Source of the DNA: Bifidobacteriaceae bacterium | GTDB lineage: Bacteria; Actinomycetota; Actinomycetes; Actinomycetales; WQXJ01 | Assembly (NCBI GenBank): GCA_031278675.1 | Contig: JAITJY010000334.1 | Coordinates: 1 to 14,173, forward strand | Reading direction: 5' to 3' | Length of the DNA: 14,173 bases | Shown here: in pieces, positions 1 through 7,198 of the stretch | How the letters are laid out: every line of letters starts with the position of its first letter | How positions within the stretch are numbered: the first letter of the stretch is position 1 | Position numbers and translations under genes: made by a program | Notes under the pieces: generated by a model | The model's input: only the letters and a program-made list of their open reading frames with translations | Told to the model about the DNA's origin: nothing | Databases searched by the model: none

Positions 1-49
1 CTCCGCCCCTCAGCATCACCGCAGGTCAGAGCACTGGCCTTGGTTGGGC

Positions 50-102
50 AGGAGATAAATTGAAACACTCGCCACCGGAAAGGAGATAAATTGAAACACT
101 CG
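50..102. repeat. Pair of 22-nt AT-rich direct repeats, 31-bp period
   Basis: Two identical 22-nt copies lie at 50-71 and 81-102, each containing GGAGATAAATTGAAACACTC, separated by a 9-nt GC-rich spacer. The copies are far more AT-rich than their surroundings. The 31-bp period is close to three helical turns, so both copies present the same DNA face, as repeated protein-binding sites do. Multiple internal repeats of about 20 bp near the termini are known for IS21-family insertion sequences, where they are thought to be transposase-binding sites. An IS21-like end whose body lies to the left of the window is my best guess, not a demonstrated fact. Tandem operator sites are the alternative. Confidence 0.75.
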
Positions 103-152
103 ACGCCGCAGACAGCGCCAGGCGCGGGCCGACTTTGCTCAAGGCCCTGGGT

Positions 153-305
153 GGCCCGGGGGTGATCCTGTATTAGGGGCAGGTTCAACGGGGCCGTAAC
201 CCGGGCCCCGGGCGCTTGACCGGCCGGGGGCGGTCCGGTATCAGGGGCAGGTTCAACGGGGCCGTTACCCCGGGCCCCGCGCGCTTGACCGGCCGGGGGG
301 CGGTG
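153..305. repeat. 68-bp GC-rich tandem repeat with internal palindromes
   Basis: Copy A (170-237) and copy B (238 to about 305) align over about 66 bp with three substitutions and two single-base indels. The segment 153-169 resembles the tail of a further copy (GGCCCGGGGGTGATCC against GGCCGGGGGCGGTCC). Each copy contains AGGGGCAGGTTCAACGGGG, followed by a palindrome in which CGGGGCC pairs with GGCCCCG around a loop of about 8 nt, then CGCTTGACCGGCCGGGGG. The repeat sits directly upstream of the accD leader. It has no convincing coding capacity; the open frame on the minus strand here simply follows the repeat. It could be a REP-like dispersed element or a repeated structured or regulatory unit. 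Confidence 0.8.
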
Positions 306-453
306 TCTGGGCGGGCCAAAGTGGGTTGAGGCAAATTGTGGCGGTGACACAAGGATTCGCGGGAGGGGAGCGCGGGCCGGGCGGAGACGGCATCGGGCAC
401 TTAGGCTGAACCTACAAAACCGCCGCCCCCACCGAACCGTGCTAGGAGCTTGC
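306..453 (+). promoter_or_regulatory. Upstream region of accD with TTGTG-N7-CACAA inverted repeat
   Basis: This stretch between the tandem repeats and accD should hold the accD promoter. The clearest feature is an inverted repeat, TTGTG at 336-340 and CACAA at 348-352 with a 7-nt spacer, resembling a dimeric-regulator operator. It does not match the 16-bp CRP/GlxR spacing. A weak TTAGGCTGAACCTA motif with partial dyad symmetry lies at 401-414. I could not assign a -35/-10 pair with confidence. No RNA gene was recognised. Confidence 0.3.
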
Positions 454-456
454 TTG
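444..456 (+). promoter_or_regulatory. Shine-Dalgarno that selects the accD TTG start
   Basis: AGGAG at 444-448 is followed by a 5-nt spacer and TTG at 454-456. The upstream in-frame GTG at 439 would place this Shine-Dalgarno inside the coding region and has no comparable purine-rich motif before it. TTG 454 is therefore the preferred start. Confidence 0.65.
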
Positions 457-2097
457 ACTGCCACACTCCCACTGGCTGCGACCGCTGCGGCGCCCCAACC
501 TGCCGCCGAGACGGCCCCCGGGACCGAGCGCCAACTCGCGGATCACGCCGCCCGGCATGGCGCCGCCGCCAGCCAAGCCGAAACTCAAGCCAAAGCGAAA
601 CAGCACGCTAAAGGGAAGCTCACGGCACGGGAACGGCTGGACTACCTGCTCGATTCCGGGTCTTTCGTGGAACTAGATGCCCTGGTTGTCCACCAATCAC
701 ATGCGTTCGGCCTCGAAAACAAGAAAGTCCCGGGCGATGGCGTAGTCACAGGGCTGGGGACCGTTGACGGGCGGCAAGTCTGCGTGTTCGCGCAGGACTT
801 CACCGTGTTCGGGGGCTCGTTGGGCGAAGCCCACGGCCAAAAGATCGCCAAAGTGCAAGATCTGGCGTTACGGCTGGGCGTACCGATCATCGGGATCTCG
901 GACGGGGGCGGCGCGCGCATCCAAGAAGGCGTCGCCGGCCTGACCCAATTCGCTGAGATGTTCCGGCGCAACGTGGCCGCCTCGGGCGTGATCCCGCAGA
1001 TCTCGCTGATCCTGGGACCATCCGCCGGCGGGGCTGTCTACAGCCCAGCGCTGACCGACTTCATCATCATGGCGCGCGGCACCGCCCACATGTTCATCAC
1101 CGGACCTGACGTGATCAAAACGGTGCTCGGCGAGGACGTCTCCTTCGAAGAACTGGGCGGCGCGGCCACCCACACCGCCAAGTCCGGAGTGGCGCACTAC
1201 GCCGGCGAAGACGAACAGGACGCATTGGACTTCGTCAAAGCGCTGCTCGGCTACCTGCCCCCGAACAACCTGACCGACCCGCCGTCCTATGCCTGGCCCG
1301 GACCGCCCCCGCCACTCAACCCGTCACCAACCCCCCAAGACCTGGCCCTGGACAGACTAATCCCCGACCAGGACAACCAGCCATACGACATGCACGAAGT
1401 CCTAGGCGCAGTCCTTGACCAGGGCGATTACCTAGAATTGCAAGAGGCCTACGCGCCGAACGTGATCACCGCATTGGGGCGGATCGAGGGCCGATCCGTC
1501 GGCGTGGTAGCCAACCAGCCCCTAGCGATGGCCGGCACCTTGGACATAGCCGCATCCGAGAAAGCCGCCCGGTTTGTGCGGACCTGCGACGCCTTCGGTA
1601 TCCCAGTGGTCACGCTTGTTGACGTGCCCGGTTTCCTGCCCGGCACAGACCAAGAGTGGGGCGGGATCATCCGGCGCGGCGCCAAACTGATCTACGCCTA
1701 TGCCGAGGCCACCGTCCCCCTGGTCACAGTGATCACCCGCAAGGCTTACGGCGGCGCCTACATTGTGATGGGCTCCAAGAAACTCGGTGCCGACATCAAC
1801 CTCGCCTGGCCTACCGCGCAGATCGCCGTGATGGGCGCCCAAGGTGCCGTGAACATTTTGCACCGCCGCACACTGGCCGTCGCTGACCAACTGGGTCAAG
1901 CCGTACCGGAACGCGCCCGCCTCATCAAAGAATACGAAGATGCCCTGGTCAACCCCTATGAGGCGGCGGGCCGCGGTTACCTCGATGCGGTCATTCAACC
2001 GCACGAGACCCGGTTCCAGATCACGGCTGCGCTGCGCGCACTGCGCACCAAACGCGCCCCATCCCAGCCGAAGAAACACGGGAACGAGCCGCTATGA
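454..2097 (+). CDS. accD: Acyl-CoA carboxylase carboxyltransferase (beta) subunit, AccD5/PccB type
   Basis: Transfers carboxyl from carboxybiotin on the alpha subunit (BCCP) to an acyl-CoA, giving for example methylmalonyl- or malonyl-CoA in the cytoplasm. The 547-aa length fits the family. After an Ala/Gln-rich N-terminus comes KLTARERL near residue 55, the usual PccB opening. The N-domain oxyanion region shows GGGARIQEG (about 151-159) and SAGGAVYSP (about 190-198). The C-domain shows PGFLPGTDQE (about 394), KAYGGAYIVMGS (about 430) and MGAQGAVNIL (about 460). The C-terminus KKHGNEPL matches the PccB tail, typically KHGNIPL. TTG 454 is preferred over GTG 439 because AGGAG precedes it by 5 nt. 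The stop overlaps accE as ATGA, implying coupled translation. The alpha subunit is not in the window. Propionyl- versus acetyl-CoA preference cannot be read from sequence alone. Confidence 0.93.
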   Translation: MTATLPLAATAAAPQPAAETAPGTERQLADHAARHGAAASQAETQAKAKQHAKGKLTARERLDYLLDSGSFVELDALVVHQSHAFGLENKKVPGDGVVTGLGTVDGRQVCVFAQDFTVFGGSLGEAHGQKIAKVQDLALRLGVPIIGISDGGGARIQEGVAGLTQFAEMFRRNVAASGVIPQISLILGPSAGGAVYSPALTDFIIMARGTAHMFITGPDVIKTVLGEDVSFEELGGAATHTAKSGVAHYAGEDEQDALDFVKALLGYLPPNNLTDPPSYAWPGPPPPLNPSPTPQDLALDRLIPDQDNQPYDMHEVLGAVLDQGDYLELQEAYAPNVITALGRIEGRSVGVVANQPLAMAGTLDIAASEKAARFVRTCDAFGIPVVTLVDVPGFLPGTDQEWGGIIRRGAKLIYAYAEATVPLVTVITRKAYGGAYIVMGSKKLGADINLAWPTAQIAVMGAQGAVNILHRRTLAVADQLGQAVPERARLIKEYEDALVNPYEAAGRGYLDAVIQPHETRFQITAALRALRTKRAPSQPKKHGNEPL

Positions 2098-2369
2098 GCC
2101 CCCTGTTGACCGTGGCCCGCGGCGCCGCGACGGAAGAAGAACTGGCCGCGTTGACGGCATCGATCATTGTGGCGGCGGGCGCTGCGCCGAGCTGGGACGC
2201 CAGGTGGGCAGGCCCCGGCCATGCCACAACCACCCAGGCCCCCATCTACCCGGCAGGCCCGTTGGCCCCAGTGGCCCCGGCAGCCCAGCCGGCGCGCCCC
2301 GTCGCCGACGCCTGGCGTGGCAGGGGCGGCGGGTGGGCCACCCCCGTACTATGGCCAGGGACCGTCTAG
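2094..2369 (+). CDS. accE: Acyl-CoA carboxylase epsilon subunit
   Basis: A small protein of 91 aa that begins LLTVARGAATEEELAALTAS, matching the diagnostic opening of the actinobacterial ACC epsilon family (V-x-R-G-x-P-T-x-E-E-L-A-A-L). A Pro/Ala-rich linker follows, then a Trp-containing C-terminal part (AWRGRGGGW) where the family normally has a W-rich tail. Epsilon subunits bind the AccD hexamer and stimulate the alpha-beta carboxylase complex. The start codon overlaps the accD stop (ATGA), and that position is itself strong support because accE normally follows accD5. The tail is more Pro/Gly-rich than usual and a second overlapping frame is open across it, so the last 20 or so residues are the least certain part. 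Confidence 0.8.
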   Translation: MSPLLTVARGAATEEELAALTASIIVAAGAAPSWDARWAGPGHATTTQAPIYPAGPLAPVAPAAQPARPVADAWRGRGGGWATPVLWPGTV

Positions 2370-2419
2370 CCCCACCAGGTAGCCGAACCTTTGCGCCCGA
2401 GCCGAGTTTCGCCGACTCA

Positions 2420-2468
2420 GGGTCCCCGCAGAGTCTCGGAGCGAAGCGGCCAGAGTTTGTGGGGACCC
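2420..2468. terminator. Imperfect hairpin between convergent accE and BI-1 genes
   Basis: GGGTCCCC (2420-2427) pairs perfectly with GGGGACCC (2461-2468). In + strand RNA the stem extends through GCAGA/TTTGT with two G-U pairs and then TCT/AGA, closing on a loop around GAGCGAAGC. The minus-strand transcript would have A-C mismatches at the wobble positions, so the fold favours the + transcript, i.e. termination after accE. There is no U-tract. The long imperfect dyad could also be a REP-like dispersed repeat. Confidence 0.5.
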
Positions 2469-2476
2469 CTAAGCGG

Positions 2477-3328
2477 CTACCGCGAGCGGGAGATCGCCAA
2501 CATCCGCAGGATCTCCAGGTAGAGCCAGATCAGTGTCAGCAGCAAGCCGAACGCTGAGGTCCAAGCGATCTTGCGGGGTGCGCCGTTCTCGACCGCATAC
2601 TTGATCCGGTCGAAATCCAGCACAAAGCTGTAAGCCGCCAAGAACACAACGAAGATGCCCAGGATCACACCCAGCGGGATGCCGAGGACTTCGACGCTGC
2701 GCATCCCCCAGGCGTCGGTGTTCAGGCCCGTCACCATGAGAACAAAATTGATCAGCGAGAAGACCAGGTAACCCAGCATCGCGGCCAGGAAAATCCGGTT
2801 CATCCGCGTTGAACTGCGGACTTTGCCGCTCGCGAACAGTGCCAAGGTGACACCGAACACGGCCAGCGAAGCGATCACCGCTTGCATCACAATGCCCGGC
2901 CAAGCTGTTTCGAAGAACACCGACAAACCGCCGACAAACAGTCCCTCGAACACGGCATAGCAAGTGATCAGCACAGGCGACGGCTCGCGTTTGAAGATGT
3001 TGATCAACGCCAGCACAAAGCCGACTAGTCCTCCCAGGTAAATGATGGCCGGCTGCACGGACGCAATGGCCCAGCCGAGCGCCGCGCCGACCAAGACCAC
3101 GGCAAACATGGAGACAGACTTGATCAGCACGTCGTCATAAGTTACCCGGCCGGTGTCCACCGGCCCCGCTGCGGGCCCGGCGTACATGGCGTTGAGCTGG
3201 GCAGGGTCACCATAGTAGGTCGAGCCCTGCATCCCCGGGTAGCTGCCGTGGCCGTAAGTGATCGGCGTGCCAGGCGGGGTACGGCGAATCGAAAAATCGG
3301 GCGAACGGTTAAAGACAGGATTGCTCAT
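2477..3328 (-). CDS. Bax inhibitor-1 / YccA family membrane protein (actinobacterial type)
   Basis: Multi-pass membrane protein of 283 aa. Residues 1-65 are a soluble Tyr/Gly/Pro-rich segment starting MSNPVF, typical of actinobacterial BI-1-like proteins. About seven hydrophobic segments follow (roughly 69-91, 94-112, 118-140, 146-167, 178-200, 212-238, 255-278). The signature SFVLDFDRI (about 234-242) followed by AFGLLLTLIWLYLEILRML (about 259-277) marks the family; its acidic residues correspond to the region that holds the pH-sensing aspartates in studied bacterial homologues, which act as proton-sensitive calcium leaks. The physiological role in actinobacteria is not settled. The gene lies 78 nt downstream of the helicase-like gene on the same strand. 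No good Shine-Dalgarno precedes the ATG, but TAAGAT lies exactly 6 nt before it, fitting a leaderless transcript. Confidence 0.88.
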   Translation of the reverse strand: MSNPVFNRSPDFSIRRTPPGTPITYGHGSYPGMQGSTYYGDPAQLNAMYAGPAAGPVDTGRVTYDDVLIKSVSMFAVVLVGAALGWAIASVQPAIIYLGGLVGFVLALINIFKREPSPVLITCYAVFEGLFVGGLSVFFETAWPGIVMQAVIASLAVFGVTLALFASGKVRSSTRMNRIFLAAMLGYLVFSLINFVLMVTGLNTDAWGMRSVEVLGIPLGVILGIFVVFLAAYSFVLDFDRIKYAVENGAPRKIAWTSAFGLLLTLIWLYLEILRMLAISRSR

Positions 3329-3334
3329 GGAGCC

Positions 3335-3340
3335 ATCTTA
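3335..3340 (-). promoter_or_regulatory. Candidate -10 element for leaderless BI-1 transcript
   Basis: On the minus strand TAAGAT fits the TANNNT consensus of actinobacterial sigma-A -10 boxes and ends 6 nt before the ATG, which would put +1 on the A of the start codon. No recognisable -35 lies at 17 nt, which is common in high-GC actinobacteria. Confidence 0.45.
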
Positions 3341-3388
3341 CCGGTATAAGCTGCGGGCGCCCTGAGAGTTGGAGGATGCGCGCGGCTA

Positions 3389-3404
3389 GGCCCGCCGCCG
3401 GGCC
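3389..3404 (-). terminator. GC-rich hairpin just after the helicase-like stop codon
   Basis: On the minus strand, 2 nt after the stop codon, GGCCCG and CGGGCC form a perfect 6-bp stem around a 4-nt loop (GCGG). There is no U-tract, so this is either a U-less terminator or an RNA-stabilising stem between the helicase-like gene and the BI-1 gene. A separate -10 candidate for BI-1 downstream is consistent with at least partial termination here. Confidence 0.4.
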
Positions 3405-3406
3405 GC

Positions 3407-6400
3407 TCAGCCTTTGGCGAACGCCAGCTTCGCGATGACGCGCGCCTGACTTTCGGGTTCCATGAACACCGGCGCCGCCCAAGCGTAGTGAACCCGCCAA
3501 CCAGCCCGCTCCAGCGCCGCCGGCCAATACCGGATCTTCGCCCTGACCGAAGGCTCAGCCACGAACGCCACATCATCCGTGATGACAGCCGCCACCTCCC
3601 GCACCGGTCCGCCATCTGGCCGGACCGCCAGCTTGAGCCAGGGCCCATCCGCCGGCCCATAGTTGGCGGTGACGTGGGTACCGCGCCGCTCAATGCGCCG
3701 CGCCAGGTCTGCGAACAGTGGATCGGCGACCTGCGGTCCACATTCGGCCAACGCCCGCGGGTGCGATGCCGCCCCAATCACGTCCCGGAACAGGCGCGGC
3801 CCGCTGCCCTTCAACCGGTCCTCGTCGAGTTCCTCGATCGTCAAAGAACTGACCACCGTCAACCGACGCCGGCCCGCCACCAGCACATCCGTCAGCGCGC
3901 TCGCGCCCGCCTCGCCACCCAGCGAACCGAATTCGTAGAGTACTGCCCCTCGCGGCGACTTCGCCAGCCCCGGCGCAAAGATCGCGGCGTCACGGCTGAC
4001 GGAAACTGCTTGGGCGGCATCGGCCACCACGAAAGGTTCCGGACCGGTGTCCGCCAACGCCCGCGCAATGAGCTGGTTCCCGGCCTTCGCCGCGTGCTCC
4101 AGCGCCGCTTGGAGGCGCACGGCATGGGCCGCCGATGCCGTGAACACCGCCAGCGACTCCGCCGGCCAGCGCGTCAGATGGGCCTCCACCAGCGCAACCG
4201 TCGCCTCAACCTCGCGGGTCGGGGCGTCGATCCGGGTCGAGCTGGCGGCAACTTGCCCCACGGCATCGACGTGCGTCCACGTGATCCGCGGCCCATGCTC
4301 CCGGCTCGGCAGCGCCGGCCCCAGCGTCCGGTAGCCGCGCTCCTCCAGCAGCGCCGTCACCCGCGGGTCGCGCGCGTTGTAGTCTGCCGGCAGCATCGCG
4401 TGGGGCAGGAACTCGCCCGCCGCAACGGTTAGAGGCACGATGCCGTCCGCCGCACCCCCAGCCCACCGCGCCGCATCGCCCACCACCACGAGTTGTCTGC
4501 CGCGGGCGATCGCGGCCGCTGCCTGGGCCGGCGTGATCTGGTCGGCGCCATCGACTATCACCAGGTCGCACGGTGGGCCGCCGAGTTCCGCGAGCGGTAT
4601 GGCCTGTGGCACCATCACCGGGCCGGCCAAGATGGCGGGGCGGGCCTTGAAGGCGACATCGGGCGCCATGGCGAGCGCACCGCGCACCCCGGCGGCTAGC
4701 TGCGCCTCCACGTGGGCCAGTTTGAAAGCCTGGCCGGGATAGTCCTGCGCGGCCCGGTCACGCCAGGCGACCGCCGCAGCGCGGATCGGCAGGGGCTTGG
4801 TCGCCGTGTGGGCGATGTCGAGTTCACAGTACGAATCGACCAGTGCGTTGAGCGCGTCGCCAGTCATGGATGTCAAGACCGGGTAGTCAACTAGGGCCCA
4901 CGACAGCAGCGAGGACCACCAGGCGAAGTCGACTTCCCGGACCAGCGCCGCAGTGGCCGCCTCGGCGGCGGGGCCGGTGGCGCCTAGTTCGGGTCCGGCG
5001 CTGCGCTCCTGGAGATCAGCGATCAGGGGCGCGAGGCCCATGCCTTCTAGTTCGTCTTTGAGTTGGGACAGCTCAGGGAGGAAGGCGAGTGAGTCGCGGT
5101 CGCGGTCGAGCCGGTCGAGGAAGTCGAGGACCTCGCTGAAGGGGAGTTCGGCCAGGTCGCTCTTGGAGGTGGTGAAGGCTTGGGTCAGCGTGTCCAGGTC
5201 AGCGCGGACTGCTTCGTATTCGGTGTCGATCTGGCGCATCCCGACGGGCAGCTTGGGCCAGGGCACGGATGGCTGCCAGCCCAACCAGATTTCGCGTTGG
5301 GTTTGGACCCGGAGCAGGGCGCCGTGTAGGTCTTCGACCTGGAGGCCGGGCCGGACCAGGTCGCGGGCTTGGCGGCGCAGGCGCCGGCGGAGCCGCCGAG
5401 ACAGCTCCAGACCGTGTTCGGTGCGCCATTCCGGGGTGGCCGTGGCGGCCACCATGTCTTCCGGGGAACGCTCAAAGATTTCTGGAATGAACTGGTCAAG
5501 CGCTTCGCGCACGCCGCGCAGCATGGCGAGCTGTTCACCCCAGCCCGCGATCGAGGTGGATTCTTTCAGGCCGGTGGCCGCCACCACATCCCGCATGTGC
5601 GCCACGGTGCGGGAGAACGCTCCGCGCCGCAGGCGGTCCAGCGCGGTGAGCAATTCGGTGGCCCGCTGCTCCGTGGGCACCGCTGCTCTCAGCCATGCGG
5701 TGATTTCTTCGGTGAGTTTGAACAGGCCCATGGTGGTGGCGCGCCGCAAGGCGGCCTTCGCGTCATCGCGGCCGCCTCCGGCCAATGAGGTCACGGCAGC
5801 GCGGTCTAGCTGGCATGAGGTGTGCTTGACGGAGGTTTCTTCTGTGATCTGGGCGAGGGCCTCGAGTGCGTCGAAGGGGCTGACACCCCATTGCGGTAAC
5901 GGATTGTGCAGCGCGGAAAGATAGGCGTTGAGCTGGGTGCATCTTTCTGCCAGGGCGCTGCGGATCTGTCCAATGCCGTCGGCATCTAGCTCCGGGGCGG
6001 CGATCTGCATCCCGCTGACAAGGTGTTGTAGGGCGCGGTCGCGCCAGTCCGGGGCGGGTTCCAGATCCAGGAGGCATTCGCCCAGGCCGAAGGCGCGCAG
6101 CGTCCGGGCCACAGCGGCCTTGGCGCTGCGGTCCGGCGAGACGTAGAGCACGGTGCGCCCAGAACCGATCGCATCAGCGATGGCGGCGGCGATTGTGGCG
6201 GCGGCCGGGGCCCCTGCGGGGGCGTCCACGAGGAGCGATGTGCCGGAGGCAATCACGTCCAGCACATGGAACTGCGACACATTGAGGTCTCCGACGCCGC
6301 GTTCGTGGTCCGGTGGCCGGTCGTAGGGGATCGGCGGCCCAATGGGGGCGCGCGCCAAAGCGGAACGGCTTTCGAGGTCACCGGCGAGGGCTGCCAGGGC

Positions 6401-7198
6401 TGGTTGGGCCATCATTAACTCGCGGGCGTGGTCCATGTCTTCGATGAGGACTTTGCCCGGATGTTCGAACACACCTACGATTAGTTTATTCTTTACTCTA
6501 AAGTCGGCGAAGGCCGCTTGGCCCATGGCGCGGATGGCGTCCAGCACGGGTGTCGGGTTGAAAGAGGTGCCGGCCACCGCGTCCCGCGCCATTGCGGCCG
6601 GGTCCACCGGAATGCCTTGTTCGGTCAGCAGTTCAATCAACACCGGATTAATGGTGAGAGTGGGCTCCAGTTCTAGTTCAATGCCCTGTTTCGCGCTATG
6701 CAGCGCAATAGGACGCAACATGACGGGCACCCGTCGGGGCTGCCGGACACCGGTCACCGGGTCTGTCCCACTCCAAAACGCAATGCCTAAAGCCAGGTGG
6801 GTGGGCGGGAGCCCATACTTGGCGGCGTGCCGGTCCGCCTTGTCCGTGACGGCCTGCGCACAGGTCAGCGCCCGCGCGTAGGCGCCCTTTTCCCGGACCA
6901 GCGAGCGCAGGGCGGTGGTGCGTCCCGCATAAAGCTGGGCGATCCCCGACGGATGTGCCAGCGTCAGGTCCAGCACTGTGTTGCCCAGTGCGGCGATGTC
7001 GACTTGGGCGCTCAGGCCGCCGAGGCCGCCCAACTGGTCCCGCCACCCATCGAAAACCCGGCCTAATTGGGCAGCTCGCAGCTCTGCAGCGGTCACCGCG
7101 CGGGGGCCGGTGGGGAGTTGCGCATCAGGGTCCGGGCGCCGCTTGCGCCCCGCTAGTGCAAACAAGGCAGGCCTCACCCGCACCACGTTAACGGTCAA
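3407..7198 (-). CDS. Large SF1-helicase/restriction-endonuclease-like protein with degenerate catalytic motifs
   Basis: A 1263-aa intact frame. Residues 60-300 resemble the DUF4011-type N-terminal region of large actinobacterial helicases. The nucleotide-binding site (about 322-345) reads LLVDAPAGAPAAATIAAA, where active relatives have a GTGKT-type P-loop; the lysine is absent. Residues 400-760 are helical, with Arg- and acidic-rich stretches. A Walker-B-like strand, DLVIVDGADQIT (878-889), lacks the usual DE pair. VVVGDA (904-909) resembles helicase motif III. Near 1100-1117, ALTDVLVAGRRRLTVVSS aligns with the UPF1-like NVAVTRAR motif VI but has lost its arginine. The last 100 residues resemble the Vsr-like nuclease domain, with LKLAV and VITDD where IDLAV and VECDG are expected. 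The start is TTG with no clear Shine-Dalgarno; GTG codons 5, 6 or 8 are alternatives. The function is unknown, possibly non-catalytic. Confidence 0.8.
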   Translation of the reverse strand: MTVNVVRVRPALFALAGRKRRPDPDAQLPTGPRAVTAAELRAAQLGRVFDGWRDQLGGLGGLSAQVDIAALGNTVLDLTLAHPSGIAQLYAGRTTALRSLVREKGAYARALTCAQAVTDKADRHAAKYGLPPTHLALGIAFWSGTDPVTGVRQPRRVPVMLRPIALHSAKQGIELELEPTLTINPVLIELLTEQGIPVDPAAMARDAVAGTSFNPTPVLDAIRAMGQAAFADFRVKNKLIVGVFEHPGKVLIEDMDHARELMMAQPALAALAGDLESRSALARAPIGPPIPYDRPPDHERGVGDLNVSQFHVLDVIASGTSLLVDAPAGAPAAATIAAAIADAIGSGRTVLYVSPDRSAKAAVARTLRAFGLGECLLDLEPAPDWRDRALQHLVSGMQIAAPELDADGIGQIRSALAERCTQLNAYLSALHNPLPQWGVSPFDALEALAQITEETSVKHTSCQLDRAAVTSLAGGGRDDAKAALRRATTMGLFKLTEEITAWLRAAVPTEQRATELLTALDRLRRGAFSRTVAHMRDVVAATGLKESTSIAGWGEQLAMLRGVREALDQFIPEIFERSPEDMVAATATPEWRTEHGLELSRRLRRRLRRQARDLVRPGLQVEDLHGALLRVQTQREIWLGWQPSVPWPKLPVGMRQIDTEYEAVRADLDTLTQAFTTSKSDLAELPFSEVLDFLDRLDRDRDSLAFLPELSQLKDELEGMGLAPLIADLQERSAGPELGATGPAAEAATAALVREVDFAWWSSLLSWALVDYPVLTSMTGDALNALVDSYCELDIAHTATKPLPIRAAAVAWRDRAAQDYPGQAFKLAHVEAQLAAGVRGALAMAPDVAFKARPAILAGPVMVPQAIPLAELGGPPCDLVIVDGADQITPAQAAAAIARGRQLVVVGDAARWAGGAADGIVPLTVAAGEFLPHAMLPADYNARDPRVTALLEERGYRTLGPALPSREHGPRITWTHVDAVGQVAASSTRIDAPTREVEATVALVEAHLTRWPAESLAVFTASAAHAVRLQAALEHAAKAGNQLIARALADTGPEPFVVADAAQAVSVSRDAAIFAPGLAKSPRGAVLYEFGSLGGEAGASALTDVLVAGRRRLTVVSSLTIEELDEDRLKGSGPRLFRDVIGAASHPRALAECGPQVADPLFADLARRIERRGTHVTANYGPADGPWLKLAVRPDGGPVREVAAVITDDVAFVAEPSVRAKIRYWPAALERAGWRVHYAWAAPVFMEPESQARVIAKLAFAKG

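Noticed and set aside
50..102. CRISPR array (repeats contain ATTGAAAC, a common CRISPR repeat ending)
   Set aside because: Only two copies, 22-nt repeats and a 9-nt spacer; real arrays have spacers of about 30 nt or more, and no cas gene is present.
336..352. CRP/GlxR operator upstream of accD
   Set aside because: TTGTG-N7-CACAA is one base short of the 16-bp consensus spacing and lacks the TGTGA/TCACA core; kept only as a generic inverted repeat.
185..400. Minus-strand open frame of 71 codons
   Set aside because: It follows the 68-bp tandem repeat, has Pro/Arg-rich low-complexity content and no Shine-Dalgarno.
2167..2557. Alternative frames overlapping accE and the following intergenic region
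   Set aside because: Only the frame starting at 2094 matches the epsilon-subunit motif and couples to the accD stop; the others are GC-rich shadows.
3488..4432. 314-codon plus-strand open frame antisense to the helicase-like gene
   Set aside because: Arg/Pro-rich composition typical of an antisense shadow; no recognisable domain or ribosome-binding site.
4953..5924. 323-codon plus-strand open frame antisense to the helicase-like gene
   Set aside because: Ser/Arg-rich translation with no domain, covered fully by the better-supported minus-strand gene.
3407..7198. Decayed pseudogene
   Set aside because: The frame is uninterrupted for 1263 codons and the overall domain order is preserved; degenerate motifs alone do not show decay.
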